Shown here in pieces: positions 7,025 to 16,367 of a DNA stretch of 40,703 nucleotides. The stretch lies in the NCBI GenBank assembly GCA_003171335.1, contig PMYD01000118.1, positions 1-40,703 on the forward strand, given 5' to 3'. Each line of letters starts with the position of its first letter. The stretch's first letter is position 1. The notes below the pieces were generated by a model. The model ran no database searches. It was given only the letters and a program-made list of their open reading frames with translations, and was not told the origin of the DNA. A program made the position numbers and the translations under genes. Source of the stretch: Phycisphaerales bacterium (GTDB taxonomy: Bacteria > Planctomycetota > Phycisphaerae > SM23-33 > FEN-1343).

Positions 7025-9271
7025 TTAGACGACCGCGCTGATGGCCGGCACAAGCACCACGCCTTTTCCCGTCGCATCGGGGCCGAGGGAGATCTCGACG
7101 CTCTCGATGCCCACGTTGGGCCGCGGGTTGACCCATTCCTGGACGTAGAACTTCTTGCCGCCCTTGCCGATCGACGCGGGGACCGAAAGGAACGCCGTGG
7201 CGTAGACCCAGTTGACGAATGGATACGGCCAGTATTCGTTCAACTCGCCGATGTGCTGGCCGTAGTTGGCGGTGAAGCTGGCCGTCTTTCCATCGCGGTA
7301 GCGCACGCGGTAGTTGATGAGCTTGCCCACGCCGCGGTGCCAGGAACTGAAGGTCAGCGCCAGGAAGACATTCTCCATGTTCGTGCCGTGCAGCATCAGC
7401 AGCCGGCTGCATTTTTTGCCTACGGGCACTTTGGCGTAGGAAGCCAGCGCGTCGCCCCCTGCCCCTTCCTGCGGCGCCTTGGCCAGGACGATGGCCTTGG
7501 CCAGCTTGCCGGCCCCATCGGCGATGAGCGAGAAGGAGCCGGTGCCCAGGACGGTGGTCATCTTGCTCCCGGTGGCCAGCTTGCCCGCCAGCCCCTTGGG
7601 CAGCGGCGCGGCGGCGCTGGAAAGATCCAGCGGCACGACCTTGCTGGCATCGGGCGAGACAATCCACCGCGGGTCATCGCGCAGGAAATCGATGGCCCAC
7701 GGGTGCCACTTCGCCTGGAGCTGGCAGACCGCAGGCTTGGGCATCGACTTGCCGTTCCACAGCGTGCCGGCGGCCGGGAACAGGTCGGCGACGATCCGGT
7801 TGTGACCCATGGCGTAAGCGGAAACCTCGCACCAGCTTGAGACCTCGGCGCCGAGATACCACTTGGGATCGCTGCGGCCGGCCCAGTCTTTAAACTCCAG
7901 GTCCACCCAGTTGCCGTAGATCTTGCGGAAGCCGTGCTTCTCGAAATAGGTCGACGGCAGCGGCGACGTCATGCCGTAGCCCGAGTCGATATCCTTCTGC
8001 TCGGCCGGCTGGCCGTAGCACCAGAACCAGTCGAAGATGATCACATCCTTGGGAATCATGTCGATGGCCTTGTACGTGGCCGGCACGCTCCAGATGCGGC
8101 CGGTGGCCTTCTCCACCTCCTGGCGGGCGTGGCCGCCCCACTTCATGGGCATGAGCTTGTCGCCCCACATGATGGTCTCGACGCCGCGGTCAGCCAGGAA
8201 ATCGTGAATGCGGGTGACATCGCCGGCCAGCAGGTCATGCCCGCTCTGGCCGCGGCAGCGCGGGCAGTGGCCCAGGTGCATCAGCTCGTCGTGGCCGATG
8301 TGCAGCATGGAGGGTTTGAACACCTCCAGCACCTCGTCCATGGCGTCAAAGAGCAGCTCGTACGTGCGGGGATGGTTGGGGCAGTACGTGTCGGGCCACG
8401 GATCATCGGCCCGCTCGGCGATCTCGGGGTACGCACAGCACAGCCAGTAGCAGTGCGAGAGCGACTGCAATTCGGGGACAATCTGGATCTTCCGGGCGTG
8501 GCACTCGGCGATGATGCGCTCGATCTGCCGCCGCGTCAGCCACGAGCCGCCGGCCAGCTCGGTGTGCGTGGAGTCCTTGGGGAAGAAGCGCGAGCCTTGC
8601 AGGGCCTCGGGGCCATCCGTGATGGCCCGCAGCGGGTTGCGCTGGCTGGCGCGGTGCTTATCCTTCGTGGCGTCGTAATGGTCGGCCTCGCGGCAGAATT
8701 TCTGCCAGGCCTTGTTGATGACCGGCTGGCGCAGGTATTCGAAGCCGCCGCCGACCTCGAGAAAGACCGTGTTCAGCCGCAGGCTGGCCATGACGTCCAG
8801 CCAGTGCCAGAAGAAATCCATCTCCTTGATGCCCGGCAGGTACATATGCACGCCGCGAATGCCCGCAAAGGGCCAATCGCGGATGGTTTGGCAGGGCAGC
8901 GCGCCGGCGTGCTTGTCCAGAAGCTGCCCCAGCGCCTTGACGCCGTAATACACGCCCGAGGCATCGCGGCCGGCAAGCTGGATCTCGCGCGGGCCGATTG
9001 TCAGCACGTAGCCCTCGGGGCGGCGAGCCACGCGGTCGGCGGCGGGAAGATCATCCATGTCCGTAATGGTCAGCGTGACCTTGCGGCCGGCGCTGTTGCC
9101 CGTGTGCGGCCGCAATTCCTGCTCGGCTTGCCAGGTGGCGGCGGCCACCCAGAATGCCCGACTGCCGGCCTTCACCGCGATTGGACCCACCTTCAACGTG
9201 CCGCGTGCGGCCTTCTGCTGCTGCGGCCGCGGCCAGGGATACACCGACTCGACGTTCGCGCTTTCGCTCAC
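7025..9271 (-). CDS. GH20-like beta-N-acetylhexosaminidase
   Basis: A 748-residue glycoside hydrolase expected to release terminal N-acetylhexosamine. An N-terminal GH20b-type domain (about residues 30-128, with YVLTIGPREIQLAGRD) is followed by a TIM barrel that starts at RGVHMYLPG (about 139). The GH20 hallmark HIGHDE (324-329) supplies the Asp-Glu pair used in substrate-assisted catalysis, and a C-terminal beta-rich region of about 220 residues follows. No signal peptide is seen, so it may act inside the cell or the periplasm by another route. The start is GTG at 9271, with AGGAG six bases upstream; the longer in-frame extension to 9724 has shadow-like composition. It lies 95 bases downstream of the heparinase-like gene and is probably co-transcribed with it. 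Confidence 0.8.
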   Translation of the reverse strand: MSESANVESVYPWPRPQQQKAARGTLKVGPIAVKAGSRAFWVAAATWQAEQELRPHTGNSAGRKVTLTITDMDDLPAADRVARRPEGYVLTIGPREIQLAGRDASGVYYGVKALGQLLDKHAGALPCQTIRDWPFAGIRGVHMYLPGIKEMDFFWHWLDVMASLRLNTVFLEVGGGFEYLRQPVINKAWQKFCREADHYDATKDKHRASQRNPLRAITDGPEALQGSRFFPKDSTHTELAGGSWLTRRQIERIIAECHARKIQIVPELQSLSHCYWLCCAYPEIAERADDPWPDTYCPNHPRTYELLFDAMDEVLEVFKPSMLHIGHDELMHLGHCPRCRGQSGHDLLAGDVTRIHDFLADRGVETIMWGDKLMPMKWGGHARQEVEKATGRIWSVPATYKAIDMIPKDVIIFDWFWCYGQPAEQKDIDSGYGMTSPLPSTYFEKHGFRKIYGNWVDLEFKDWAGRSDPKWYLGAEVSSWCEVSAYAMGHNRIVADLFPAAGTLWNGKSMPKPAVCQLQAKWHPWAIDFLRDDPRWIVSPDASKVVPLDLSSAAAPLPKGLAGKLATGSKMTTVLGTGSFSLIADGAGKLAKAIVLAKAPQEGAGGDALASYAKVPVGKKCSRLLMLHGTNMENVFLALTFSSWHRGVGKLINYRVRYRDGKTASFTANYGQHIGELNEYWPYPFVNWVYATAFLSVPASIGKGGKKFYVQEWVNPRPNVGIESVEISLGPDATGKGVVLVPAISAVV

Positions 9272-9322
9272 CGCTGACTCCTCTGTCACCAGCCTCTGGT
9301 ATTTGGATGCCCTGCCTCTTAC

Positions 9323-9346
9323 GGCACAGCCGAGGGCGGCTGTGCC
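9323..9346. repeat. Palindrome between the hexosaminidase and heparinase-like genes
   Basis: GGCACAGCCG, loop AGGG, CGGCTGTGCC: ten perfect pairs, flanked by CCACA. It has the same GTGCCAC-type edge as the other palindromes in this window but a four-base loop. It lies in the 95-base gap of a probable operon, where it could influence mRNA stability. Confidence 0.65.
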
Positions 9347-9366
9347 ACACCGACACCACTTGATCG

Positions 9367-12300
9367 CTAAATTCCCTTCACATATACCGGTCCGGCGGCA
9401 AGCTGGTCCAGCGTGATCTTCAGCTCTTCGCCTTCGACGGCCGTCCAGGTCTTGCCATCGGCGGACCAGGCCAGGCCTTCGGCCTTGGCGGGCTTGAGCG
9501 TGCAGGCGGTATTGCCGCGCATCTCGTACACGCCCTTGTCCACGCGCTTCAGCGTGATGGAGGATGGCGCCCGCCAGATATCGCCCACGCCGAACTCGTA
9601 CAGCCAGATGCGGTCGCCGGCCTTGAGCTGGCCGGGGGCGACGGGCTTGTCGTAGATGGTCACGGTGCCGTTGAGGGCGTGCTCGCCTTCGTAATTCGGC
9701 TTGGTCTGCCCATCGCAGCGCCACTTCAGCGAGCCGTCATCGTTGGTCAGCGTGAGTTGCGTGTTCTCGCCCTCGGCGAGGTTGGGCGCGAACTTCAGCT
9801 TGACGACGGTAGTGGGCGGATTCTTGTCATCCGCTTTCAGCTCGGTGATCTGGCCGGCGAACACATCGGCGCCCTTGCGCCACGTGATGAGGGTCGAACT
9901 GCCTCCATCGGCGGCCGGCCTGACGGCGGCGGCCTCGAAGCTGGTCCAGTGCGCCGCGTGCGGCCCGTGGGCGGGCGTGCCCACCTCGAAGAACGAACCG
10001 GCCAGCAGCTTGCCGGGCAGCGCCGCATCCAGCACAACCGTCTTCTCGGCGTAGTCCACCTTGGCGACGTGGCCGCCCCACTGCCGCACGGCCGGCGTCA
10101 GGGAAAGCTCATCGGTCGCCAGCGACTTGCCGCCGACCAGGGACACCTGCCGCAGGCCCTGGCCATCGCGCGAGATGTAGGCGAAATCGGCCTGCACGGA
10201 GGTGCCGTCGGCAAGCTGCCGCACCGGACCTCCGCGAACATCGGCGAAGGTCATGTCGCGGATGCCATCAACCGTCTCCACGTGGGCGACGGCAAAGCTC
10301 TTGGCATCGCCCGGGTCCCCTTCCATCGCCACCAGTTTGATGACCGGCTGAGCCAGGTACGGCTCCCAGACTGCCAGGAACAGGCTGGAGGCCTCACCAT
10401 TGGCATCCGCCGGATGAATCAGGTGCACCTGACGGGCGTACTCGCCATCATCCCGATTTCCGCCGTATGGGGCGATGATCTCCTCGCCGGTGACCACGCG
10501 ATTGCCCTTCTGGTTGGGCACGTGCACGCGCAGATACCGCCGCGGGAAGCTGGCATCGTACTTTTGGCCGAGCATGGTCTGCTCGGCGCCGGTGAAGAGC
10601 GTGGTGCCCTGCTCCTTGTAGGCGTAATAGGTGATCTCGGGGTACTTGGGGCAGATGAACGTCTTGCCCGTACGGTCCAGCCGCCAGGTGGCGGTCAGGC
10701 AGCCCTCGTTCAACTCGCCCGCCCAGTGGAGGTGCTCGCCCGGCTCGGTATACTTGGCCAGCAGGGCCTTTTCGCTCTCGGTGGGCGCGGCGGCCTCCAC
10801 GTTGATTGAGAATTCATCGTGCGGGAAGCCGTGGAAGTTGTACATGTGCTCCTTGCCGCCGATCGTGCGGCAGACATCGACCACGTACGCCCGCGGCAGG
10901 GCGGCCTTTTCGGCCGCGTTGCCGTGATCCAGCTCGAGCAGGGCCACCTGGCGGGAGTAGAGCTTCTGGTAGCGGCTGTCCGCCCGCAGATACTGGCAGT
11001 TGGGCAGGTCGGCAAGCTGGCCGACCCACGCGGCGCCTTGCCAGTTGGCGCCATCCACGGTCACCAGGTTGTGGGTCAGCGAGGCGGTCGTTTCGGGGTA
11101 GCCGTAGCCGCCGCGCCCGCCGCCACACACGCTGACCGGCACGCCCAGCGACCATACGGCCAGGTCCAGCGTATCGGCGTGGTGATGCCCCCAGCCGCGG
11201 CCCACGCGGATGCGGGCCGCGTGGCGGAAGAACAGCTCATCGCTGTCGGTGCCACCTTCCAGCACGCCGCCCCAGTCGCTCATGATGCGCGAGCGGCCGG
11301 CGAAGTAGGGATTGCGCTGGTGCCTGGCGACCTCGAGAATCTCCGCCCATTCGGGGTCGGTAAAGGTGCCGCGCTCATTGCGATTGGCCAGCACCCAGGC
11401 GAATCGCGGATCGTGCATCCAGCGCCAGCCCTCGGCGGAACCTTCGGTCTTGATCTCCCAGTCGTAGCGGCGGTAAAAACCGGCCACATCGCCGACATCC
11501 ATGGCGTACAGCCCCGCGACGCGGCTGTCGAAGCCGTAAAACAGGCCGGCCGTCACGCGCGGGTAGCGCTTGGCGTCGGTCAAGTCGTACGCGGCGTTGC
11601 CGCCGTTGCGGATGTACGTCTCCAGCGAGCGGGCCAGTTCCACGGCCGCCGCACTGGTGTACGACGTCGAACCGATCGCCGTGGTGCCATCACGCTGCAC
11701 GGCGGTGTACAGGTAGTCCAGGTAGCTGGCGGGCGGGAAGGGGTACTCCCACGTGCGGCTGAAAACGATATCGACCCAGGGGCCGGCGATCTTGGGGTCC
11801 ATCTGCAGCGCGGCCAGCTCCGCCATGACGCCGGCGTTGCCGTGGTCGTACCAGCCCTGCCGCCAGTAGGCAAGCTGATGGGCGGAGTATTGCAGGATGT
11901 ACGTATCCAGCAGGGTCACCACATCCTGCGGCGTTTTCACCCAGGGCACGAAGCGGCCGACGGCGTCGGCCAGTTCCTGGTTGTTCTGAATCACCGGGAA
12001 CAACCGGTCGTACGCCTGGGCCGCCGGCAGCAGGTCCAGGTACTGATAGAAGCGGTGCCAGCGCTGGTGCGCATACACGGTCGCCGGCAGCAGCCGGCTG
12101 AAATAGCGGTTGGGCTGCACCGCCGGGCTATCGTACGCCCAGCGCACCAGGCGAATCGCCTCATCGCGGGCGGCCATCACGTCACCGCTCTTGACGTAGC
12201 TCTGGGGGGCTGTCGGCCGCAGCAGGGCGGAGCCGAGAAACGGCGTGATCGGCGAGAAGAAGTACGCCTTGCCGTCGGCGCCCTCAAACCGCTTGCCCCA

Positions 12301-13602
12301 CGGGCACACATCAAACGGCAGGCCCGGCAGGGGCTTGTTGGCCATCAGGTCATCCAGCGTGTACACCACCTTCTCGCCGGCATCGGTCTTCTGCACCAGC
12401 CGCCAGGGACCCTCATCTTTGGGCAGGGACAGCTTCAGCGGCAAGATGCCCTTGGCCTTGAGCTCCTCGGCGGTGGCCGGGTCGGGCATGGGATAGTTGG
12501 CATGTACATCAATAGGCAGGCCGCCCCACTCATCGCCCATGAGGTTCACGTTCATCGGGAACGTCGAGTTCCACAGCCGGTCATCGCGCTGCTGCCGCCA
12601 CTTCTTGAGAAGTTCGTCATCGCTGGCCTTGGGGAATTGCTTGCGCAGGTCGGCGATTTTGGCGGCGGCCTGCTCGGCCGTCAGGATGTTCTTCCACTCG
12701 CCCTGGCGCAGCGGCGCCAGGCGTGTCTCGGGGTCGACGCCCCAGTTGGCCTTGAGCACATCGGCCGGCAGGGCCAGCGAGGCGGTCTTGCCCGCTTGTT
12801 TGGCGCACTCGCCCAGCACATCGTGCACGTCCAGGCAATGGGCCAGCAGGTCCACCTGGCTGTCGCCGTGCAGGCCTACCTCGATGTGCAGCGGCCGCGG
12901 GTCGTTCACGTGGAAGAAGAACTCCCCCACCGGGTAGAAATTGTCCGTGCCGCGGTGGCGCAGAACGTAATGGCTGAGCCCGCCGTCGGGCCCATCGTTG
13001 ATCGTGGCCTCGACGAGCAGGTTCCTGGGATTCTCCAGCACATCGGCCGTCTGAAGCGCGCCAATCAGCCGCACGACGTACAAACCCGTCGGCAGCGGCG
13101 GCAGGTCCATTTTCAGCCGCGCGCCGGCCGGCTTGAGGCGGACGACCTGCACGGGCGCGGCCTTCTCCCCGGTGTGCGTCACATCGGACCACTGCCCGTT
13201 GCCGGGCCGCAGGAACTGCACCGGCTCGGCGAACGACTCGATCAGGCCGCGGTCGATGCCGGGCGAGTCCACCGCCGGCTGAAATTTCACCAGGGTCCGC
13301 ACGTTATACGGGCTGATCCGCGGCACGAAGCTCAGCTCCGGCGTGTAATGCTCCACCGAGCCGGCGTAGGGCAGAACCTCCGGCGTGCCGCGCGGCAGCC
13401 GGCCTTTGGCGGGGTCGGGGTCCTTGCCGGGGTAGCCCGGCAGCGGCCGCGAGGGATAGGGCGCCATGCCGTCGGCAGTGCCCATCTGGTTGAGCTTCTC
13501 CGGCGGCGTGGGAACCATCTTCACGGGCGCGGGCCGACTGGCGCACCCGGCCAGAAGAACAAAACCCGCCATCGCCGCCAGCCGGATCGAAGTGAGACTC
13601 AT
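9367..13602 (-). CDS. Large lipoprotein with heparinase II/III-like domain (polysaccharide lyase-like)
   Basis: A 1,411-residue exported lipoprotein. The N terminus has a signal peptide with lipobox LAGC (cysteine 20). A long N-terminal part holds beta-rich sequence (about 80-300) and helical sequence (about 480-750) compatible with an alpha/alpha toroid. The segment around 800-860, with GWGHHHADTLDLAVW (HHH at 806-808), a GGYGYPE stretch and THNLVTVDG, is the heparinase II/III C-terminal signature found in PL12/PL17/PL21-type lyases. Further beta-rich sequence of about 500 residues follows. It probably cleaves an acidic polysaccharide at the cell surface, feeding the hexosaminidase encoded next. 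The start has AGGAG seven bases upstream. The PL family cannot be fixed by eye. Confidence 0.75.
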   Translation of the reverse strand: MSLTSIRLAAMAGFVLLAGCASRPAPVKMVPTPPEKLNQMGTADGMAPYPSRPLPGYPGKDPDPAKGRLPRGTPEVLPYAGSVEHYTPELSFVPRISPYNVRTLVKFQPAVDSPGIDRGLIESFAEPVQFLRPGNGQWSDVTHTGEKAAPVQVVRLKPAGARLKMDLPPLPTGLYVVRLIGALQTADVLENPRNLLVEATINDGPDGGLSHYVLRHRGTDNFYPVGEFFFHVNDPRPLHIEVGLHGDSQVDLLAHCLDVHDVLGECAKQAGKTASLALPADVLKANWGVDPETRLAPLRQGEWKNILTAEQAAAKIADLRKQFPKASDDELLKKWRQQRDDRLWNSTFPMNVNLMGDEWGGLPIDVHANYPMPDPATAEELKAKGILPLKLSLPKDEGPWRLVQKTDAGEKVVYTLDDLMANKPLPGLPFDVCPWGKRFEGADGKAYFFSPITPFLGSALLRPTAPQSYVKSGDVMAARDEAIRLVRWAYDSPAVQPNRYFSRLLPATVYAHQRWHRFYQYLDLLPAAQAYDRLFPVIQNNQELADAVGRFVPWVKTPQDVVTLLDTYILQYSAHQLAYWRQGWYDHGNAGVMAELAALQMDPKIAGPWVDIVFSRTWEYPFPPASYLDYLYTAVQRDGTTAIGSTSYTSAAAVELARSLETYIRNGGNAAYDLTDAKRYPRVTAGLFYGFDSRVAGLYAMDVGDVAGFYRRYDWEIKTEGSAEGWRWMHDPRFAWVLANRNERGTFTDPEWAEILEVARHQRNPYFAGRSRIMSDWGGVLEGGTDSDELFFRHAARIRVGRGWGHHHADTLDLAVWSLGVPVSVCGGGRGGYGYPETTASLTHNLVTVDGANWQGAAWVGQLADLPNCQYLRADSRYQKLYSRQVALLELDHGNAAEKAALPRAYVVDVCRTIGGKEHMYNFHGFPHDEFSINVEAAAPTESEKALLAKYTEPGEHLHWAGELNEGCLTATWRLDRTGKTFICPKYPEITYYAYKEQGTTLFTGAEQTMLGQKYDASFPRRYLRVHVPNQKGNRVVTGEEIIAPYGGNRDDGEYARQVHLIHPADANGEASSLFLAVWEPYLAQPVIKLVAMEGDPGDAKSFAVAHVETVDGIRDMTFADVRGGPVRQLADGTSVQADFAYISRDGQGLRQVSLVGGKSLATDELSLTPAVRQWGGHVAKVDYAEKTVVLDAALPGKLLAGSFFEVGTPAHGPHAAHWTSFEAAAVRPAADGGSSTLITWRKGADVFAGQITELKADDKNPPTTVVKLKFAPNLAEGENTQLTLTNDDGSLKWRCDGQTKPNYEGEHALNGTVTIYDKPVAPGQLKAGDRIWLYEFGVGDIWRAPSSITLKRVDKGVYEMRGNTACTLKPAKAEGLAWSADGKTWTAVEGEELKITLDQLAAGPVYVKGI

Positions 13603-13696
13603 GGTTTGCTCCTGTCAAATCAGAGGGCGCCGGATACGCGAAGAGCCAGACTACACAGCGTAAGTCCCGATGTCCACAAGTCCGTTATTGAAGTGG

Positions 13697-13808
13697 CATG
13701 GGCGTCTCGCCCATGAGTCCCACGGGCGTCCCGCCCGTGGCGAAAGGGGAAGAAACTGCCGGAAACACGGCCAAGATGGCCGTGCTACTCACGGGCGAGA
13801 CGCCCGTG
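13697..13808. repeat. Composite of four 8-3-8 palindromes
   Basis: Four perfect palindromes with eight-base arms and three-base loops begin at 13697 (CATGGGCG, loop TCT), 13721 (CACGGGCG, loop TCC), 13766 (CACGGCCA, loop AGA) and 13790 (CACGGGCG, loop AGA). Starts are spaced 24, 45 and 24 bases, so they form two pairs, and the loops are complementary between pairs. A second copy with three of the four palindromes is at 32482-32568, sharing the linker GAACTGCCGGAAACACGG. Confidence 0.8.
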
Positions 13809-13839
13809 CCACGGGTTGAACTTCCCGCCCGGCCGGGCC

Positions 13840-14898
13840 CTAGTGGTGGTCCGTTCCATCCAGCGTGAAGCACTTGCGCAGGCCGGCGAAGTCGGTGCCG
13901 GGCGTGTAGGCGGCCACATGACCATCCCAATGCGCGGCGGCCGGCCTGTCCTGGTAGTAGTCCCATTGGCCATAGGGCGAAACGCCCCAGCGGTTAGACC
14001 AGGTGCAGACCGCCCCGAAACAGGGGCAGTTCCCGGCGACGTCGCCGTAGCCGTAGTTCTTGCTGAAACTGGCATCGACCGGCATGATGGGATCGCGACT
14101 GCTCGTGTCCGAAGGGCTGATGTTGTGCGACACCGCCGTGCCGGCATCGGTGTAGGCGACGCCGTCGCCCATCCAGATCGTCTTGGAGGCATCCGCGACT
14201 TCCTCGGGCTTATAAGGCCCGTAACTGTTCGTGCGGTACGGGGCGACGCCGTTGTTGGCGGTTTCCGGCTCGCTGGTCATCAGGGGGGAAGAGAAGTACG
14301 TGATGCGCACTCGGCCAAAGGCGTTGTCCATATACACGCCATCCAGCAGCGGGAAACTCGCCGCCGCCAGCGGGCAGACGGCCAAGGGCGGTTCCGTCAG
14401 ATACTGCTTGGCGCTGTTCTGGAAGTACCGCCGCTTGGTGTGGTCGATCTGGATGGACAGCATCTTCATCACCACCCAGGAGTCCGCCACGCCGGGATAA
14501 TAGAACTGCACCGTGTTGTACCGGTACGGGTCGAATGAATTGGGGTCGGTCGGTTCGGTGAAGTTGAAGTACGGGGCCGGGATGGGCGCATCGAACTTCG
14601 TGCCCGTCCAGCCCCAGTAGCCGCAGCCGGTCCCTTTGTACGTGAAGCTTTGCATCGGATGGGTCATCCACCCGCCGCTCTGGGAGGCGTAGTACGTGGA
14701 GGAGATGAACAGCCCGTGGAGGTTCGCCTCGCACAGCGCCGCCATGGTCAGTTTTCTGGCCGCCTGGAGGCTGGGCAGCAGGATGCTCACCAACAGCGCG
14801 ATGATGGCAATCACCACCAGCAGTTCGATGAGGGTAAAGGCCTTTCGGGTCGGCATGCTTCGTGCGGCAGACGGTGTGAATGCCCGTGCAGCGTTCAT
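13840..14898 (-). CDS. Prepilin-type (pseudopilin-like) protein with C-terminal DGHV motif, paralog 1
   Basis: A 352-residue protein. The type IV prepilin/type II secretion pseudopilin N-terminal sequence [20 protein letters not shown] (from residue 21, with the conserved Glu at position +5) forms the hydrophobic helix cleaved and methylated by a prepilin peptidase. The residue before the cut is Ala rather than Gly. The large C-terminal domain has GPYKPEEVADA..IWMGDG and ends with AHWDGHVAAY, resembling the H-X9-DG processing-associated proteins that are expanded in Planctomycetota. Strong AGGAGG lies seven bases before the ATG. Two paralogs are at 15276 and 21656. The role is unknown; it is probably a minor pilin or a secreted surface protein. 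Confidence 0.8.
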   Translation of the reverse strand: MNAARAFTPSAARSMPTRKAFTLIELLVVIAIIALLVSILLPSLQAARKLTMAALCEANLHGLFISSTYYASQSGGWMTHPMQSFTYKGTGCGYWGWTGTKFDAPIPAPYFNFTEPTDPNSFDPYRYNTVQFYYPGVADSWVVMKMLSIQIDHTKRRYFQNSAKQYLTEPPLAVCPLAAASFPLLDGVYMDNAFGRVRITYFSSPLMTSEPETANNGVAPYRTNSYGPYKPEEVADASKTIWMGDGVAYTDAGTAVSHNISPSDTSSRDPIMPVDASFSKNYGYGDVAGNCPCFGAVCTWSNRWGVSPYGQWDYYQDRPAAAHWDGHVAAYTPGTDFAGLRKCFTLDGTDHH

Positions 14899-15275
14899 CC
14901 CGATACCTCCTCAACAAACGAAACGGATTGTCAACGACATGCGCTTCGAGCCGTCCCCGTTTTTGCCCGCCGGCCGCGGCAACCGAAGGCTGCCGAAGAG
15001 CGGCTGCATCCGTTACGGCGACGACTCCGCACTGACTTGCGCACATTCTATATAAACCGATTGAAGGCGGCAGCGATTCTTGTGAGAAAATTGTGCGCAA
15101 TGGGTTCATGCCACGAATCTTGCGCTACGCCCGGGGCCTCCCGCGCATGCGTCTTGGGCGTAAGTCGGTGCCCCGCAACGCCCTGCCCGCGCCTCAAAAT
15201 GCACCTGCCTCGCGAACGGCACAAGGCGCCATCCGCGAGGCAGGATCCGGCCCCGCTTGCCTTGGCGGCGGTCAG
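14899..15275. other. 377-bp intergenic region
   Basis: No gene recognised. On the - strand it contains TATATAGAAT near 15045-15055, a possible -10 region for the downstream pseudopilin gene, without a clear -35 box. Confidence 0.4.
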
Positions 15276-16367
15276 TTAAAGCGGCTTATTCGTGCCATCG
15301 CGCGTCAGGTGCTTGAGAATGGCCTGCACATCATCATCCCCGGGCGGGCTGTAGCTGCCGACGTGCCCATCCCAGTGAACGGCGGCCGGCTGCTGATGGT
15401 AATAATCCCATTGGTTGTAGACGGTCTGGGAGGTGGAGCCGGCGTAATAGTCCACCGAGTTGGTAATGGCGCCGAAGAGCCGGTAGGGGCAGGTGCCGCC
15501 GGTCAGGGCCACCTGGTAGTACCGGAAGTTCCGCACATAGCCCACATCCACCGACACCGGGCTGCCAACCGGGTTGCCGTTGGGGTCGACGGCGATGGTC
15601 TGCCAGCGGGCGGCTCCGACATCGGTCATCGCCAGACCATCGCACATCCACATGGTATTGGACGAGTCGGAAAGTTCCTCAGACTTGTACGGGCCGTAGG
15701 CGTTGTCCCTCGTGCGCGCGCCCGAGGGCCCCGGCGTGCCGTAGGGCCATTCGAGCATGAGCTGAGAGTACGAATACGACCCGCGCAGCCAGCCGTACGC
15801 GCCCCAATACAGGCCGGCCGGATTGGGAAACATCGTGCGGGCCAGCGGGCACATCGCCAGGTCCACGTCGACAAGGTAATGCTTCAGGCCGCCGTCGAGG
15901 GCCCGCTTGTGCGTGCGGTCCACCGTGCCGGTAACCAACTGCATGGCGTAAAAATGGTCCAGCGGCGTGAACGAGGGGATGTTGATCGGATAGCTGGCCC
16001 ACGGTTCCAGCGTGCGCGAGGCGATAACCGGCGGAATGGGACCGGCCCAAGGCTCCGCATCGGCCGGGGCGCCCCAGGGTATGGCCGAGACGCCCAACGC
16101 CTTGCTGTAAAACAGCTCATTTTGCGGCCCGGACCAGCCGTTGTTGCCCGCGCTGTACATCGTGCCGGCGTTGTACATGCCGTGCAGGTTGGCCATGCAC
16201 AGCGACTTCATGGCCATTTCCCTGGCCGCCCGCAGGCTGGGCAGCAGGATGCTCACGAGGAGCGCGATAATGGCGATCACCACCAACAGCTCGATGAGCG
16301 TGAACGCCGGGCGAGCCGGGGTCGCCGCCCAATGCCTGGGCCGATTGATTGCACGTGCGCTGTTCAT
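15276..16367 (-). CDS. Prepilin-type (pseudopilin-like) protein with C-terminal DGHV motif, paralog 2
   Basis: A 363-residue protein with the same plan as its neighbour at 13840: the prepilin helix begins FTLIELL at residue 22 (Glu at 26, Ala before the cut), the body has [20 protein letters not shown], and the C terminus has [22 protein letters not shown] seven bases before the ATG supports the start. The body between helix and C-terminal motif differs strongly from paralogs 1 and 3, as expected for proteins with variable exposed domains. It is separated from paralog 1 by 377 bases, so separate transcription is likely. Processing by a prepilin peptidase encoded elsewhere is assumed. Confidence 0.8.
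   Translation of the reverse strand: MNSARAINRPRHWAATPARPAFTLIELLVVIAIIALLVSILLPSLRAAREMAMKSLCMANLHGMYNAGTMYSAGNNGWSGPQNELFYSKALGVSAIPWGAPADAEPWAGPIPPVIASRTLEPWASYPINIPSFTPLDHFYAMQLVTGTVDRTHKRALDGGLKHYLVDVDLAMCPLARTMFPNPAGLYWGAYGWLRGSYSYSQLMLEWPYGTPGPSGARTRDNAYGPYKSEELSDSSNTMWMCDGLAMTDVGAARWQTIAVDPNGNPVGSPVSVDVGYVRNFRYYQVALTGGTCPYRLFGAITNSVDYYAGSTSQTVYNQWDYYHQQPAAVHWDGHVGSYSPPGDDDVQAILKHLTRDGTNKPL

Noticed and set aside
6999-7667. In-frame N-terminal extension of the HEPN protein
   Set aside because: It runs through the hexosaminidase gene in another frame; AGGAGG before the ATG at 6998 marks the true start.
9272-9724. N-terminal extension of the hexosaminidase
   Set aside because: The extension overlaps the 3' end of the heparinase-like gene in a different frame and looks non-coding; the GTG at 9271 has a good ribosome binding site.
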